Shown one piece after another: positions 9,616 through 17,712 of a DNA stretch of 48,800 nucleotides (the stretch's first letter is position 1; each line of letters begins with the position of its first letter). Both the position numbers and the translations under genes were made by a program. The stretch spans positions 1 through 48,800 of IMG/VR virus record IMGVR_UViG_3300031885_000027. One strand, 5' to 3'. Under the pieces are notes generated by a model that was not told the origin of the DNA, did not search any database, and saw only the letters and a list, made by a program, of their open reading frames with translations. Source of the stretch: a virus.

Positions 9616-9674
9616 CGACGATGAGCCGGAAGGCAGTATGTGATTTAAATCTGCTCTCCGGCTCAAAGCCGTCG
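9616..9674. other. Interrupted inverted repeat downstream of the tail tube gene
   Basis: GAGCCGGA at 9623-9630 pairs with TCCGGCTC at 9657-9664, and CGACG at 9616-9620 pairs with CGTCG at 9670-9674. In minus-strand RNA this folds into a two-part stem just after the tube stop codon and before the chaperone-like gene. There is no U-run after the stem, so it is not a classic intrinsic terminator. It could attenuate transcription or stabilise the abundant tube mRNA. Confidence 0.5.
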
Positions 9675-9705
9675 AGTCACAACACTATCCTAGGTCACGC
9701 TGTGA

Positions 9706-10434
9706 CTATAAGGTAGCATTCGCGTTCGCAGTGTTGCCACTGGCGAACCTGAGCGAGAAGCCGGTGCCGGACGAACCGTTGGCCGCAATCGGGGCCAAAC
9801 CGGTATCCACGAACTCACCGTACTGGTCCGTACCAGAGATGATGTCCGTCACCATCGCCTGAGAGTTCTCAGCAACGATGGCCGCATCCGACGTGTACGA
9901 GGTGCCATAGCTCGACAGCCAGCAACCCTCGAAGAAGGTCAGAAGCGCCTTCACCGTCGTGATCTTGGCTCCCTCACCACCACCGTTGGAAACCTGCTGC
10001 TGCGAGGCGTTCTTCACCGTCACGCCCTCAAGGTCGAACTTGGAGGCAATCTCGGAGAACACCAGCTCTTGCTTGATGTCGAAAGGCCAGCGGTGGTGAC
10101 GTAAGGACCGAACAAGGCCCTCAACTCCACCCTTGTACCCAAGAGCCTGGAACACGTTCACCGCGTAGAGCAGGGTCTTGTTGATCGAGAGCGTCATCGG
10201 GTCCGTCACGCTGGGGACCAACTCGGCCACCATATCACCGAAACCAACGCCACGGATCGGGTCAACCGTCCGAGACTCGTCAGTGGTGAACTCAGAGAGT
10301 ACGCCGATCTGCTGGAAGGCTTTCTTGCCTACCATGTATCCGAACACTTTGTTCTTTTGGCTTACAGCAGCACGGGTATTTGGTGCTGTGCCCATCCGGT
10401 ACAAATAGTTTGACGTGTCACTGGGCTTGGCCAT
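9706..10434 (-). CDS. Tail tube protein
   Basis: 242 residues. It has the feel of a myophage tube subunit: MVGKKAFQQIGVLSEFT, DPIRGVGFGDMVAELVPSV, PMTLSINKTLLYA, RSLRHHRWPFDIKQELV, FFEGCWLSSYGTSY. These strands and the size (200-250 residues is usual) fit the inner tube that surrounds the tape measure. It lies upstream of the chaperone-like and tape measure genes and downstream of the sheath, although an accessory block of about 9 kb separates it from the sheath. TAGGAG about eight bases before the ATG is a strong ribosome site, and a stem-loop follows the stop, both fitting high expression. Confidence 0.85.
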   Translation of the reverse strand: MAKPSDTSNYLYRMGTAPNTRAAVSQKNKVFGYMVGKKAFQQIGVLSEFTTDESRTVDPIRGVGFGDMVAELVPSVTDPMTLSINKTLLYAVNVFQALGYKGGVEGLVRSLRHHRWPFDIKQELVFSEIASKFDLEGVTVKNASQQQVSNGGGEGAKITTVKALLTFFEGCWLSSYGTSYTSDAAIVAENSQAMVTDIISGTDQYGEFVDTGLAPIAANGSSGTGFSLRFASGNTANANATL

Positions 10435-10444
10435 GGTGTTACTC

Positions 10445-10607
10445 CTACGCGGCTATAGATGGTTTCTTAGCCCCACCTAACATCACGAAAATCAGGCGAT
10501 TGTTCTTCCGAGAGTTGCAAGATCGACATTATCAACCACGTGTGTGCCACCCTTCGAAAGGGGGATCACATGGTCCATTGTAAGCTTTTGGTCAGCCAGC
10601 ACCGGAT
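10445..10607 (-). pseudogene. Remnant of an HNH endonuclease
   Basis: Just after the stop at 10608 the minus strand reads LTMDHVIPLSKGGTHVVDN, the core of an HNH nuclease with DHV at 10575-10567. The next expected element, CN followed by basic residues, is present only in another frame, as CNSRKNNRLIF, ending at TAG 10447-10445. Joining the two frames would rebuild a normal HNH end, which suggests a loss of about a dozen bases between them. The N-terminal part with the first Cys pair is absent, and the neighbour's coding region occupies that space. It is therefore a 5'-truncated, frame-broken remnant. Confidence 0.75.
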
Positions 10608-11342
10608 TCAACCGCCCTGCTTGCCCTTCGAGAAGAAGATCCCGTGGATTGCATTGGCCCGAGAGGCAAGCTTGTTCAGGTCCGCCTGAACCCACGACTG
10701 GGTGAAGTCCGCATCCCGAAGGATACCCGCCACCTTGGTGGAAACCCCATGCAGGTCTTGCTTGGCCCTGGAGGCGTTGAACTTCTTGCCAGCCTGAACC
10801 AGGGTATCAACCCGGTCGTTCGTCTCTTCGAGGCAAGCCAGGATCTCTCCGGCCACCGTCGAGTTCTCCTGGAGAACATCATAAGCCAGCTTCTGGTTCT
10901 TGGACTGGTTCGGGCTCTGGATCTTGTTGGCGGCCTTGATGAAGTCCTGCCGAACAGTCTCAATCCCGTTCGTCTGACCAGACGCGGCCTTGCGGGCAAG
11001 AACGCCAAGAATCTTCTCGGCCTGGGAAATGGATGCTTCGATAGCTAGGAGTTCATTCATGGGATTCCTCGTGGAGGTCTGCCCTAGTGAGGGTATAAAA
11101 GAACCATCGGCTAGCCGAACCCTGATGGGCTTCAGCAGGTCAAACATCTGGTCCAGGTCCACGGAAGCGGTCGTTTCCCCGTAGAGGAGGAACGAGTCAA
11201 GGGACTTCCGGAGGGGCTGACGGGTCAGGGCTCCCAGGAACCGTGCGACACTGACCGCCCCCAGGGTGAGTTTTTCCCCATTGGGCAGCTTTACCCAGTC
11301 CGTATTGCCGTCCGTTCCGACTGTCACCATCACCGTAGCCAT
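10608..11342 (-). CDS. Unrecognised phage protein, helical
   Basis: 244 residues, ATG start. The first 85 residues contain strands and a DLDQMFDLLKPIRVRLADGSF segment. The remainder is long, mostly amphipathic helices rich in K, Q, N and A. No catalytic motif, membrane segment or signal peptide is visible. It ends directly at the HNH remnant upstream of the tail tube gene and lies in the accessory block between sheath and tube. A virion or tail-assembly role is possible from position, but nothing in the sequence proves it. Confidence 0.65.
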   Translation of the reverse strand: MATVMVTVGTDGNTDWVKLPNGEKLTLGAVSVARFLGALTRQPLRKSLDSFLLYGETTASVDLDQMFDLLKPIRVRLADGSFIPSLGQTSTRNPMNELLAIEASISQAEKILGVLARKAASGQTNGIETVRQDFIKAANKIQSPNQSKNQKLAYDVLQENSTVAGEILACLEETNDRVDTLVQAGKKFNASRAKQDLHGVSTKVAGILRDADFTQSWVQADLNKLASRANAIHGIFFSKGKQGG

Positions 11343-11371
11343 TCACTAAGGGACGGCTGACAAGGGCTCTA

Positions 11372-12199
11372 TCAGACCCGGACCAGAACCTCGGTTACAT
11401 GACTCGGTAGAAGGAGCGTCCCATCCTCCGGTCCCCAGAGCCACAAGGACTCCCCGATCCACCCTGGCAGCTCTCCCATGGCCCTCTCAGCATCGTTCAG
11501 GATGCTGGCAGCCTTGGGTAGGTCCAGGGCAACAAGATGGCTCTTACGGGCTCCTAGAACGGCCCTACGCCCCTCTGGAGAGGCTGGCCCGAACAGGAGC
11601 CCCCGAAGGTGCCCCAGCCGGTAAAGCTCCGTCCAGCCCTCGACCATTGAGCCTGCGAGGCCCTCGGCCAGGATGAACCCGTTGGTGCCCACATCCAGTA
11701 CCCGAGGTGGGTTGACCTCCCCTGGCATCGAAGGCAGAGTCCCCTCCAGGACGTACTGCCGTAGCCATTCCACGACCAGCTTGATGCGGTCCCCTCGCCC
11801 ATCCTTGCCCCCAAGGAACCCCCTGGCAAACGAGATCAGCCGAGACAAGTCCCTGTCAGCATGAGCTAGCCCAGCCGGACCAAACCTCCCAAGGTCGCAC
11901 CCAAACACCACGGCAGCCATATTTGGGTGGATAACTAGTTTGCGATCCAGAAACAGGGCCAGGATGAGCACCTCATCGATGTCCTCAATCTCCCTGGCAA
12001 CTAGCTTCAGAGGTAAAGGACGCCCGAAGATCAGGTCACGATAGAACTGCTGGAGAGCCGATTCCCCAAACTTTTCGGGGTCTGACCTGTAAACGAATGT
12101 CGTTTCGGAGGGCTCGAAGTCCCCCAGGGCAATGACTGGCTCGGTCTGCCCCCTCGGCAAGGAGGCGTCAATGACGACCTGGAGCTGCAATTCTTGCAC
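11372..12199 (-). CDS. Unrecognised protein with acidic DIDEV segment
   Basis: 275 residues from a GTG start. The next gene upstream runs the other way, leaving a gap of about 56 bases that must hold both promoters if each gene has its own. Notable segments are EIEDIDEVLILALFL, IHPNMAAVVFGCDLGRFG and a helical HADRDLSRLISFARGFLGG, followed by a WLWGPEDGTLLLP tail. The acidic and His residues could form a metal site, but the spacing matches no family I recognise. Composition and codon use resemble the neighbours, so it is very likely a real gene of unknown function. Confidence 0.65.
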   Translation of the reverse strand: MQELQLQVVIDASLPRGQTEPVIALGDFEPSETTFVYRSDPEKFGESALQQFYRDLIFGRPLPLKLVAREIEDIDEVLILALFLDRKLVIHPNMAAVVFGCDLGRFGPAGLAHADRDLSRLISFARGFLGGKDGRGDRIKLVVEWLRQYVLEGTLPSMPGEVNPPRVLDVGTNGFILAEGLAGSMVEGWTELYRLGHLRGLLFGPASPEGRRAVLGARKSHLVALDLPKAASILNDAERAMGELPGWIGESLWLWGPEDGTLLLPSHVTEVLVRV

Positions 12200-12255
12200 G
12201 GGAAAAGCCTACACCAAGTTGATCCTAAAGGCCCTTGAAACGTATCCCCTTCACT

Positions 12256-12912
12256 ATGTCCCCGAAGTACCCTAGAACCCCCCATTTGCCGTACAGTCCT
12301 GGTGGCACGTCGGATGACCGCCGGATCTCTTCGGTCGAGGCATTCCTCTGCACCCCTGTCGTCCTGACCGAGAAGCTTGACGGAAGCAATGTCTGCCTGG
12401 AGAAGGAAGCCTGCTTTGCCCGGAGCCACGCAACGGCCCCGAATCACCCGAGCTTCGATGCCTTCAAGGCGTTTCATGCCTCGGTGAAGGGCCAGATCGG
12501 TGATGGTATTCAGGTCTTCGGTGAGTGGGTCTATGCCAAGCACAGCATTTCCTACTCGGACCTCTCGGCCTACTTCCTGACCTTCGGCGTCCGTGACCTC
12601 AACAAGGGCCTCTGGGCCTCCTGGGAGGAAGTGGAACTCTGGTCGGAAACCCTCGGGGTCCCCACGGTCCCGGTCCTGGCTCGTGAGCCTTGGCTCAACC
12701 GTGAGCACAAGATTCGGGATCTGGTCGAGACTCACTCCGAGATGCCCTCTCGGCTCGGTGGCGGTCCTCGTGAGGGAATCGTCCTCCGTGTGGCGGGGGA
12801 GTTCAAGGACGAGCAGTTCTCAACCTCCGTGGCTAAATGGGTACGGAAAGATCACGTCCAGTCCGAGGAGCACTGGAAGAACCAGCAGATCGTCCGGAAC
12901 GCCCTGAGGTAG
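12256..12912 (+). CDS. RNA ligase family nucleotidyltransferase (Rnl2/DNA-ligase fold)
   Basis: 218 residues from ATG 12256; a TTG at 12235 would add seven. The covalent nucleotidyltransferase motifs are present in order: motif I TEKLDGSN with the adenylated lysine near residue 40, motif III-like QVFGEWVY, motif IV REGIVLRV and motif V AKWVRKDH. The start region KYPRTPHLPYSPG is typical of small phage RNA ligases. The enzyme would seal RNA, or nicked RNA/DNA, after adenylation by ATP, for example to repair tRNAs cut by host defences. It is one of only three convincing plus-strand genes here. No kinase or phosphatase partner is in view. Confidence 0.85.
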   Translation: MSPKYPRTPHLPYSPGGTSDDRRISSVEAFLCTPVVLTEKLDGSNVCLEKEACFARSHATAPNHPSFDAFKAFHASVKGQIGDGIQVFGEWVYAKHSISYSDLSAYFLTFGVRDLNKGLWASWEEVELWSETLGVPTVPVLAREPWLNREHKIRDLVETHSEMPSRLGGGPREGIVLRVAGEFKDEQFSTSVAKWVRKDHVQSEEHWKNQQIVRNALR

Positions 12913-12988
12913 CTGCTGTCTGCACTCAAAGCCGCTGTACTCGCTCCATGTCCGTCAGGAATTGGTCTTTATTGAAGTCCATCGTCGT

Positions 12989-13747
12989 CTACTTTCGGGG
13001 GAGGTCCAGGAGAACTTCCGCTAGCTCAGCGGCAGAATATCTTCGGCCTCCACCTCCACCCCCACCCCAGCCCTTGGCCTTGACCATGATGTCGATGACC
13101 TGGCTGATGTTCCTCTTGGAGATCCGTGCCAAATCATCCCGTCCAGGGACAGTGTTCAACCCTGTGATCCTATCCAGCCCATACTCGTGCCAACCATTGT
13201 TGCTGAGCCCTCGAAGAAGTTTCTCTGCGAAACCCACTTGCTTCTCCGTGGCGTCGTTCGGGCCGGGAGTGAAGACCTTGGGTTCTGCATCCTCTTTTTC
13301 GGCCTGTGACCAATCGAGCTTCAGGGGTGGCGGGGTTGCAGGCTGCTCAACTACAGGCTCATCCCGACGAACCCTCCTTGTAGAAGCCCAATCCTCCCAG
13401 AACGTATCGTTGCTCTCATACTTCTCGATGAGGTCTTCAACTCGGTCTTGGAGTGAAGTCCTCCAGCCCTGAGTCCGCTTGACGATGGGGGCCTTCCCCT
13501 TCTCCAGTGGCCGACCGTCCTTGGAGCTGAGGAACTGAATCCGGATGGCGTCAGAACCTACTTCTGCTCCCATCCCAGATCGCACCGTGACCGAGGACCA
13601 AACTCGAATGTCCACAGCGGGACCGAGCTTGAGGTCGTAGTAGTATTCGTTACGAGAGGAGCCCTGCTTTGGGTGCAGACTACGGAAAGCCCTCTTCAGG
13701 AACTTCTCCATGTCCTCCAGTGAGACTTCGGTAAAAGTGGCGGCCAT
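12989..13747 (-). CDS. Unrecognised protein upstream-coupled to a UvrD-like helicase
   Basis: 252 residues, starting three bases after the helicase stop, so the two are probably co-translated. The N-terminal 110 residues form a mixed domain with EYYYDLKLGPAVDIRVWSSV. A Pro-rich linker follows. The last 80 residues contain ATEKQVGFAEKLLRGL, LDRITGLNTV and RISKRNISQVIDIMVKAKG, a helical pattern seen at the ends of assorted DNA-processing proteins. A Gly-rich run precedes the C-terminus. It may help the helicase bind its substrate, an inference from the operon alone. Confidence 0.65.
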   Translation of the reverse strand: MAATFTEVSLEDMEKFLKRAFRSLHPKQGSSRNEYYYDLKLGPAVDIRVWSSVTVRSGMGAEVGSDAIRIQFLSSKDGRPLEKGKAPIVKRTQGWRTSLQDRVEDLIEKYESNDTFWEDWASTRRVRRDEPVVEQPATPPPLKLDWSQAEKEDAEPKVFTPGPNDATEKQVGFAEKLLRGLSNNGWHEYGLDRITGLNTVPGRDDLARISKRNISQVIDIMVKAKGWGGGGGGGRRYSAAELAEVLLDLPRK

Positions 13748-13750
13748 GAC

Positions 13751-16700
13751 TCAGTTCACCTTCCACGCATCAGGGATGACACCCTCGTATTCGGAAGCTG
13801 TTCGCTCTAGATTACCTTGAACCTCAGGGGACAGCTCGATAGGGGGGTTCGCTCCTGGCTTCTGCACGTTCTCGCCAACCCTGAGGCCAGCCTCACTCAC
13901 GAATGGGGATATGCCTGCTGCCTTGCCGCCTACAGCCTTGGGGCAGACTATCGTGAGATTCACCGCTGCACGGGTAAGAGCAACATAGCCCAGGCGACGT
14001 TCAGATTCCATCTCCTGCTTGCGAGCCTCTGGGTCAGGTGGGGGCTGACCAGGTTTCACCGGGGGCTCGAAGGGGAATTTGCCCTTGGGCATCTGGACGT
14101 AGCAGTTAGTCCATTGAGCACCTTTGACACTGTGAACAGTTGAAATAAAGACTCCTGGTGGAGCTTTCCGCTGCTCTGGGGGTAGAGCTGCCTGTTCTTT
14201 ATCCCACTTCGTGATGTCTACCCTAAGCTCACGAGCACGGCCAGCATAGCGATCCATCTTGGCCTTGAAGCCATTTGGAGTGTTGGGGTCAGTCAAGAGA
14301 TCCCCAGGGTCAGTGGGGTCTTTTTTGGCTAGCTCATACAGGAAGCCGATGTTCCCCAGACCCTCTGTATCGTCCTCGTCATCCCCTTCGGCATCCTCCC
14401 CAACAGCATCCCGAAGGTCTGCCTTGAGGCTGTCACGGAAAGTCTGCTCAACATAAGAAGCCTTACCTGAGTAAGGATCCGTCACAGCAACCAACCCTGT
14501 CATTCCAAGGATCTCGTCAAACATGTCCTTGGTTGTGTATTCAGGGTTAGCTGAGTTTGCCTGCATCTCGGAGATGCCTCGACCGATATCCTCCAGCTTT
14601 TCAATGGCCTTGTTGAACTTGAACCCGCCCCGCTGCTTGGTCAGCTTCTCTGCCAACACTGACTGAAAGCCGGGGTCACCCAGTGCAATGAGGGGGTTGA
14701 CCGTCTTGATGTCTTGGCCATTCCTTCGAGCATAGGCCGAGATGGATTCTTGAACAGCAGCAACCCCCGCATCGGGAGCCACGAAGAACCGGTTCGGCTT
14801 GTTGATGACCTCCCCAAGGGCATTTTGCATCTTGGTATAGTCATCCCCTGTGGCAAGCTGCACATAGCTCAGGAACGCTTTCGTCTCTGGAGACCCTAGA
14901 AAGCTGGATGCACCTTTGCGGGCGTAGGGAACGCCACGAATGATACAGGCCGTCTCGTAGGAGTGCTGTTCCTTGTTGGTCCTGGTCAGAATGGCGTTAT
15001 CCGCCACATCCCCACCTGTCTCGATGTTGGACTTGATCTCCTCGACAACACCCAATGCGGCGTCAGCCTCATCCAGAGGACTGGAAATTCGGATAGAGCC
15101 TACGCCCCGAACCTTGGAAGGGGACGGGACAGCCTCCATGTTCATCCTTCCGTCATTGTGAGCGATTAGCTTGTTCGCACATTCCACGATCTCTGGCTGG
15201 CAGCGGTAATTCGTGCGGATGGTGCGGACAGTCCAGTCCTCCTTTTGAGCCCTCCCCAAAAAGATATCCGGACGTGCCCCTCTGAACTGGTAAATCGCCT
15301 GGTTCGGATCTCCAACCATCCAGACGGACTTACCTTCGGAGGCGTCTTTGATGTGCTCGGACATCATCTCTGCAATGTCATTTTGACAGGCGTTAAGATC
15401 CTGACACTCGTCGATTAGGATGTGGTCATACACCCCCTGAAGGGTCTTCCGAACCAAGGGCTCACGCTTCAAAATGTCACGGTAGATTTTGAGCATGTCG
15501 TCAAAATCCCCGAGCCTCTGGTCATTGGGTCTCCAACGTCCCATGAAGGACTCATACCCCTTGGAAGTTTTGCAAGGGGGCTTCCAGCCTGGAATCGAAC
15601 CTTTCAAGCCCTCATACATATCGTACCAATCCGCAGCATCTACCTCGTCCTCTGTACGAGCATCCGCTTTGGCCTCAGCGGGAGTGACGTTGTTCCCCGA
15701 CCACTTGCTCTTGGCCATCAAGACGTTCTTGAGCTTCGGGATCTTTCTCTCCTGAGGAGAGTTCGCTGGAAAGCATTCACCCCATACTCTCTGAACTGCC
15801 CGAGCTACAGAACCACCCCCCTGAACGAACCCTCCCTTGTCCTGTCCCAGACCCATGGCACTACGCTCAGACGGCGTACCATACTCACCAATGAACTTCC
15901 GGAAAAGGGAGTGCATTGTCCCGACAGACATCTGTTGAAGTGTTTCCCCACTCGTAGCTGAGCCAATCTTCTGCTTCAGTTCATTGGCCGCCTTCGCGTT
16001 GAACGACGTGACCAGGATCCGGCTGGGGTTAACCCGCCGCTCCTTGACCAGGTACTCAACGCGAGCGACTAGCGTGGTTGATTTTCCGGATCCGGCGCCT
16101 GCCGACACCAACACACGACCATCCGTGAGTGCCGCAGCTCTCTGCTCATCATCCAGCTTACGGAGGGAGTCCGGCACGTTCTGTGGCTTCGAGGGATCTC
16201 CCATGGCAGCGGCAGCAGCCGCTACAGCGATACCGACGGTCTCTGCCCTGGTTGGAGGTGCATCGGACTCCCCAGAGGTATCGATGGCCTTCTTGGCAGC
16301 CTTGGTAGCTTCTTGTTCTACCTGGTTCAGGACATCTACCTGGTTCGCAGAAGCCTCTTCAACTCCCTCTGCACCACTGGCCCCAGCGGACTGGATCTGT
16401 TGGTTCAGGAGAACACTCGCCTGGTCTACCGCTTCCTTGGACCCCGCATCAATAGCGTTCTTAGGGATCTCCCTCTGCACAGCCGTCTTGGCTGCCAGGT
16501 CAATCCAATCCCGCAGCCTCACGTTCTTCATCGTGATGGCGGCAAACTTGTCCAGAGCCACGTCCGCATCATCGATCATCGAGGCCGACATAGCCTCACG
16601 GATTTCCTTGAGAGCCCGGTTCGTTTGGAACACGGCCCTCTGGGTCACCGCCCCACCACGGGACAGGACCGTCCGAAGGAGTAGTGCCCGACGACCAGCA

Positions 16701-17020
16701 TTCTGTGGATTGATCGCCCGGATGACCATGGCCCGCTGGAGGAGCTTCTTGTGGGACTCCGAGGGAAGGCTCTCACTCATCGCCTTCTCGACAGCCTCCC
16801 CGATCATCGCATCCGAGAGACGAAGGAGGCGGATGCCCCGGTGGGTCACCTCGTCCTGGGGTTCGCTTCCAGTCGCTTCCTCCACGTACCTCATGTACGT
16901 ATCCAGAGCGAGCACGAACACCACGTACTCCGCGATCTGAAGGTCACCGAAGTCTTCATCGGCTGCAACCCTGCGAGTTAAAGCCTGACGAACGGCCTGA
17001 CGGACGATGGATTCTTCCAC
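13751..17020 (-). CDS. Superfamily 1A (UvrD/Rep-like) DNA helicase with long N-terminal extension
   Basis: 1089 residues from GTG 17020, with GGAAGG about nine bases upstream. The helicase motifs are complete: Q-motif LDDEQRAA near 290, Walker A AGAGSGKST (K313), motif II LIDECQD (D537 E538), motif III GDPNQAIYQFRGA at 570-582, motif IV-like TNYRCQP, motif V STVHSVKGAQW and motif VI GYVALTRA near the C-terminus. The enzyme should unwind DNA 3' to 5' using ATP in replication or repair. The first 280 residues are helical and match no nuclease motif I can see, an unusual extension for this family. It lies inside the structural gene region rather than with replication genes. Confidence 0.9.
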   Translation of the reverse strand: MEESIVRQAVRQALTRRVAADEDFGDLQIAEYVVFVLALDTYMRYVEEATGSEPQDEVTHRGIRLLRLSDAMIGEAVEKAMSESLPSESHKKLLQRAMVIRAINPQNAGRRALLLRTVLSRGGAVTQRAVFQTNRALKEIREAMSASMIDDADVALDKFAAITMKNVRLRDWIDLAAKTAVQREIPKNAIDAGSKEAVDQASVLLNQQIQSAGASGAEGVEEASANQVDVLNQVEQEATKAAKKAIDTSGESDAPPTRAETVGIAVAAAAAAMGDPSKPQNVPDSLRKLDDEQRAAALTDGRVLVSAGAGSGKSTTLVARVEYLVKERRVNPSRILVTSFNAKAANELKQKIGSATSGETLQQMSVGTMHSLFRKFIGEYGTPSERSAMGLGQDKGGFVQGGGSVARAVQRVWGECFPANSPQERKIPKLKNVLMAKSKWSGNNVTPAEAKADARTEDEVDAADWYDMYEGLKGSIPGWKPPCKTSKGYESFMGRWRPNDQRLGDFDDMLKIYRDILKREPLVRKTLQGVYDHILIDECQDLNACQNDIAEMMSEHIKDASEGKSVWMVGDPNQAIYQFRGARPDIFLGRAQKEDWTVRTIRTNYRCQPEIVECANKLIAHNDGRMNMEAVPSPSKVRGVGSIRISSPLDEADAALGVVEEIKSNIETGGDVADNAILTRTNKEQHSYETACIIRGVPYARKGASSFLGSPETKAFLSYVQLATGDDYTKMQNALGEVINKPNRFFVAPDAGVAAVQESISAYARRNGQDIKTVNPLIALGDPGFQSVLAEKLTKQRGGFKFNKAIEKLEDIGRGISEMQANSANPEYTTKDMFDEILGMTGLVAVTDPYSGKASYVEQTFRDSLKADLRDAVGEDAEGDDEDDTEGLGNIGFLYELAKKDPTDPGDLLTDPNTPNGFKAKMDRYAGRARELRVDITKWDKEQAALPPEQRKAPPGVFISTVHSVKGAQWTNCYVQMPKGKFPFEPPVKPGQPPPDPEARKQEMESERRLGYVALTRAAVNLTIVCPKAVGGKAAGISPFVSEAGLRVGENVQKPGANPPIELSPEVQGNLERTASEYEGVIPDAWKVN

Positions 17021-17049
17021 GATGTTAACCTTCCACTACACCGGGGCAT

Positions 17050-17074
17050 AAAAAACTAACCGGAGTACCCCCGG
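17050..17074 (-). terminator. Candidate intrinsic terminator on the minus strand
   Basis: The minus strand reads CCGGGG-GTA-CTCCGG (17074-17060), a six-pair stem with one G-U pair and a three-base loop. TTAG and then six T (17055-17050) follow. It stands between the J-domain gene and the helicase start and could stop antisense or upstream minus-strand transcripts before the helicase gene. Confidence 0.45.
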
Positions 17075-17136
17075 AACGGTGTATCTTTCCCACAGGTTGA
17101 TCCCTGTACGCCCTGGAGCGTAGTAAAACGAGCCGA

Positions 17137-17712
17137 ATGCACGTCCGCTGGAAGACCAGGACCCTGGCCACGAATCGGCAGACAGGGGAGCCCCTCTGCC
17201 CCCATATGAGGGTCAAGAGGCCCGTCACCCTCACCCCCGTGATGATGACCGTGGAACAGAGGAAACAGTCCTACGCCTGGCGTCTAGGCCCGGCAATCAG
17301 GCGTTGCTGCCTGGCCCACGGACTGGCCCAGGCAGCCTGGTGGTGGGAGGTGGACCAGAGATGGAAAGACCTGGCTCAGACGGAGCTAGAAGACCCTGAG
17401 CTAGCAGCAGCCCTCCTCCAGCAAAAGACCGCCATCAACCAGATCCTCGAAACCGTCGTCCCTCGGCCCTCGAAACAGGACCAGCGGGAGTATCGAGATT
17501 TCAAGAAGCTCTACCAGGTGCCCCGGAAAGTCAAGATCCGACTCCCTGCCTTCGCCAAGACCCTGGGAGTCCACTGGCCCTGTACCGAGAACGACCTGAA
17601 AGCCGTCTGGAGAAAACTCGCCCTACAGCATCACCCCGACCGAGGGGGTCGCCAGGAAGACTTCATCAAGGTCAAGGCCGCCTACGACCAAGCTTGCGAA
17701 CGGCTAGGCTGA
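17137..17712 (+). CDS. J-domain (DnaJ-like) protein
   Basis: 191 residues. The last 55 form a short J-domain: DLKAVWRKLALQHHPDRGG with the HPD tripeptide at 166-168, then a helix FIKVKAAYDQACERLG. J-domains stimulate Hsp70 ATPases through HPD. The N-terminal 130 residues are basic and Trp/Gln-rich with no recognised domain. No clear ribosome site precedes the ATG at 17137, so the start may lie further in. The stop overlaps the ATG of the next plus-strand gene. An Hsp70/actin-fold ATPase is encoded at 26124-27143, but a physical link between the two is speculation. Confidence 0.8.
   Translation: MHVRWKTRTLATNRQTGEPLCPHMRVKRPVTLTPVMMTVEQRKQSYAWRLGPAIRRCCLAHGLAQAAWWWEVDQRWKDLAQTELEDPELAAALLQQKTAINQILETVVPRPSKQDQREYRDFKKLYQVPRKVKIRLPAFAKTLGVHWPCTENDLKAVWRKLALQHHPDRGGRQEDFIKVKAAYDQACERLG

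Noticed and set aside
15984-16940. Plus-strand open frame of 318 codons
   Set aside because: Antisense to the N-terminal part of the helicase, rich in Ser/Ala/Thr/Arg, no motif.
17025-17234. Minus-strand frame of 69 codons between helicase and J-domain gene
   Set aside because: Overlaps the J-domain gene antisense, spans a likely terminator, and has no protein-like features.
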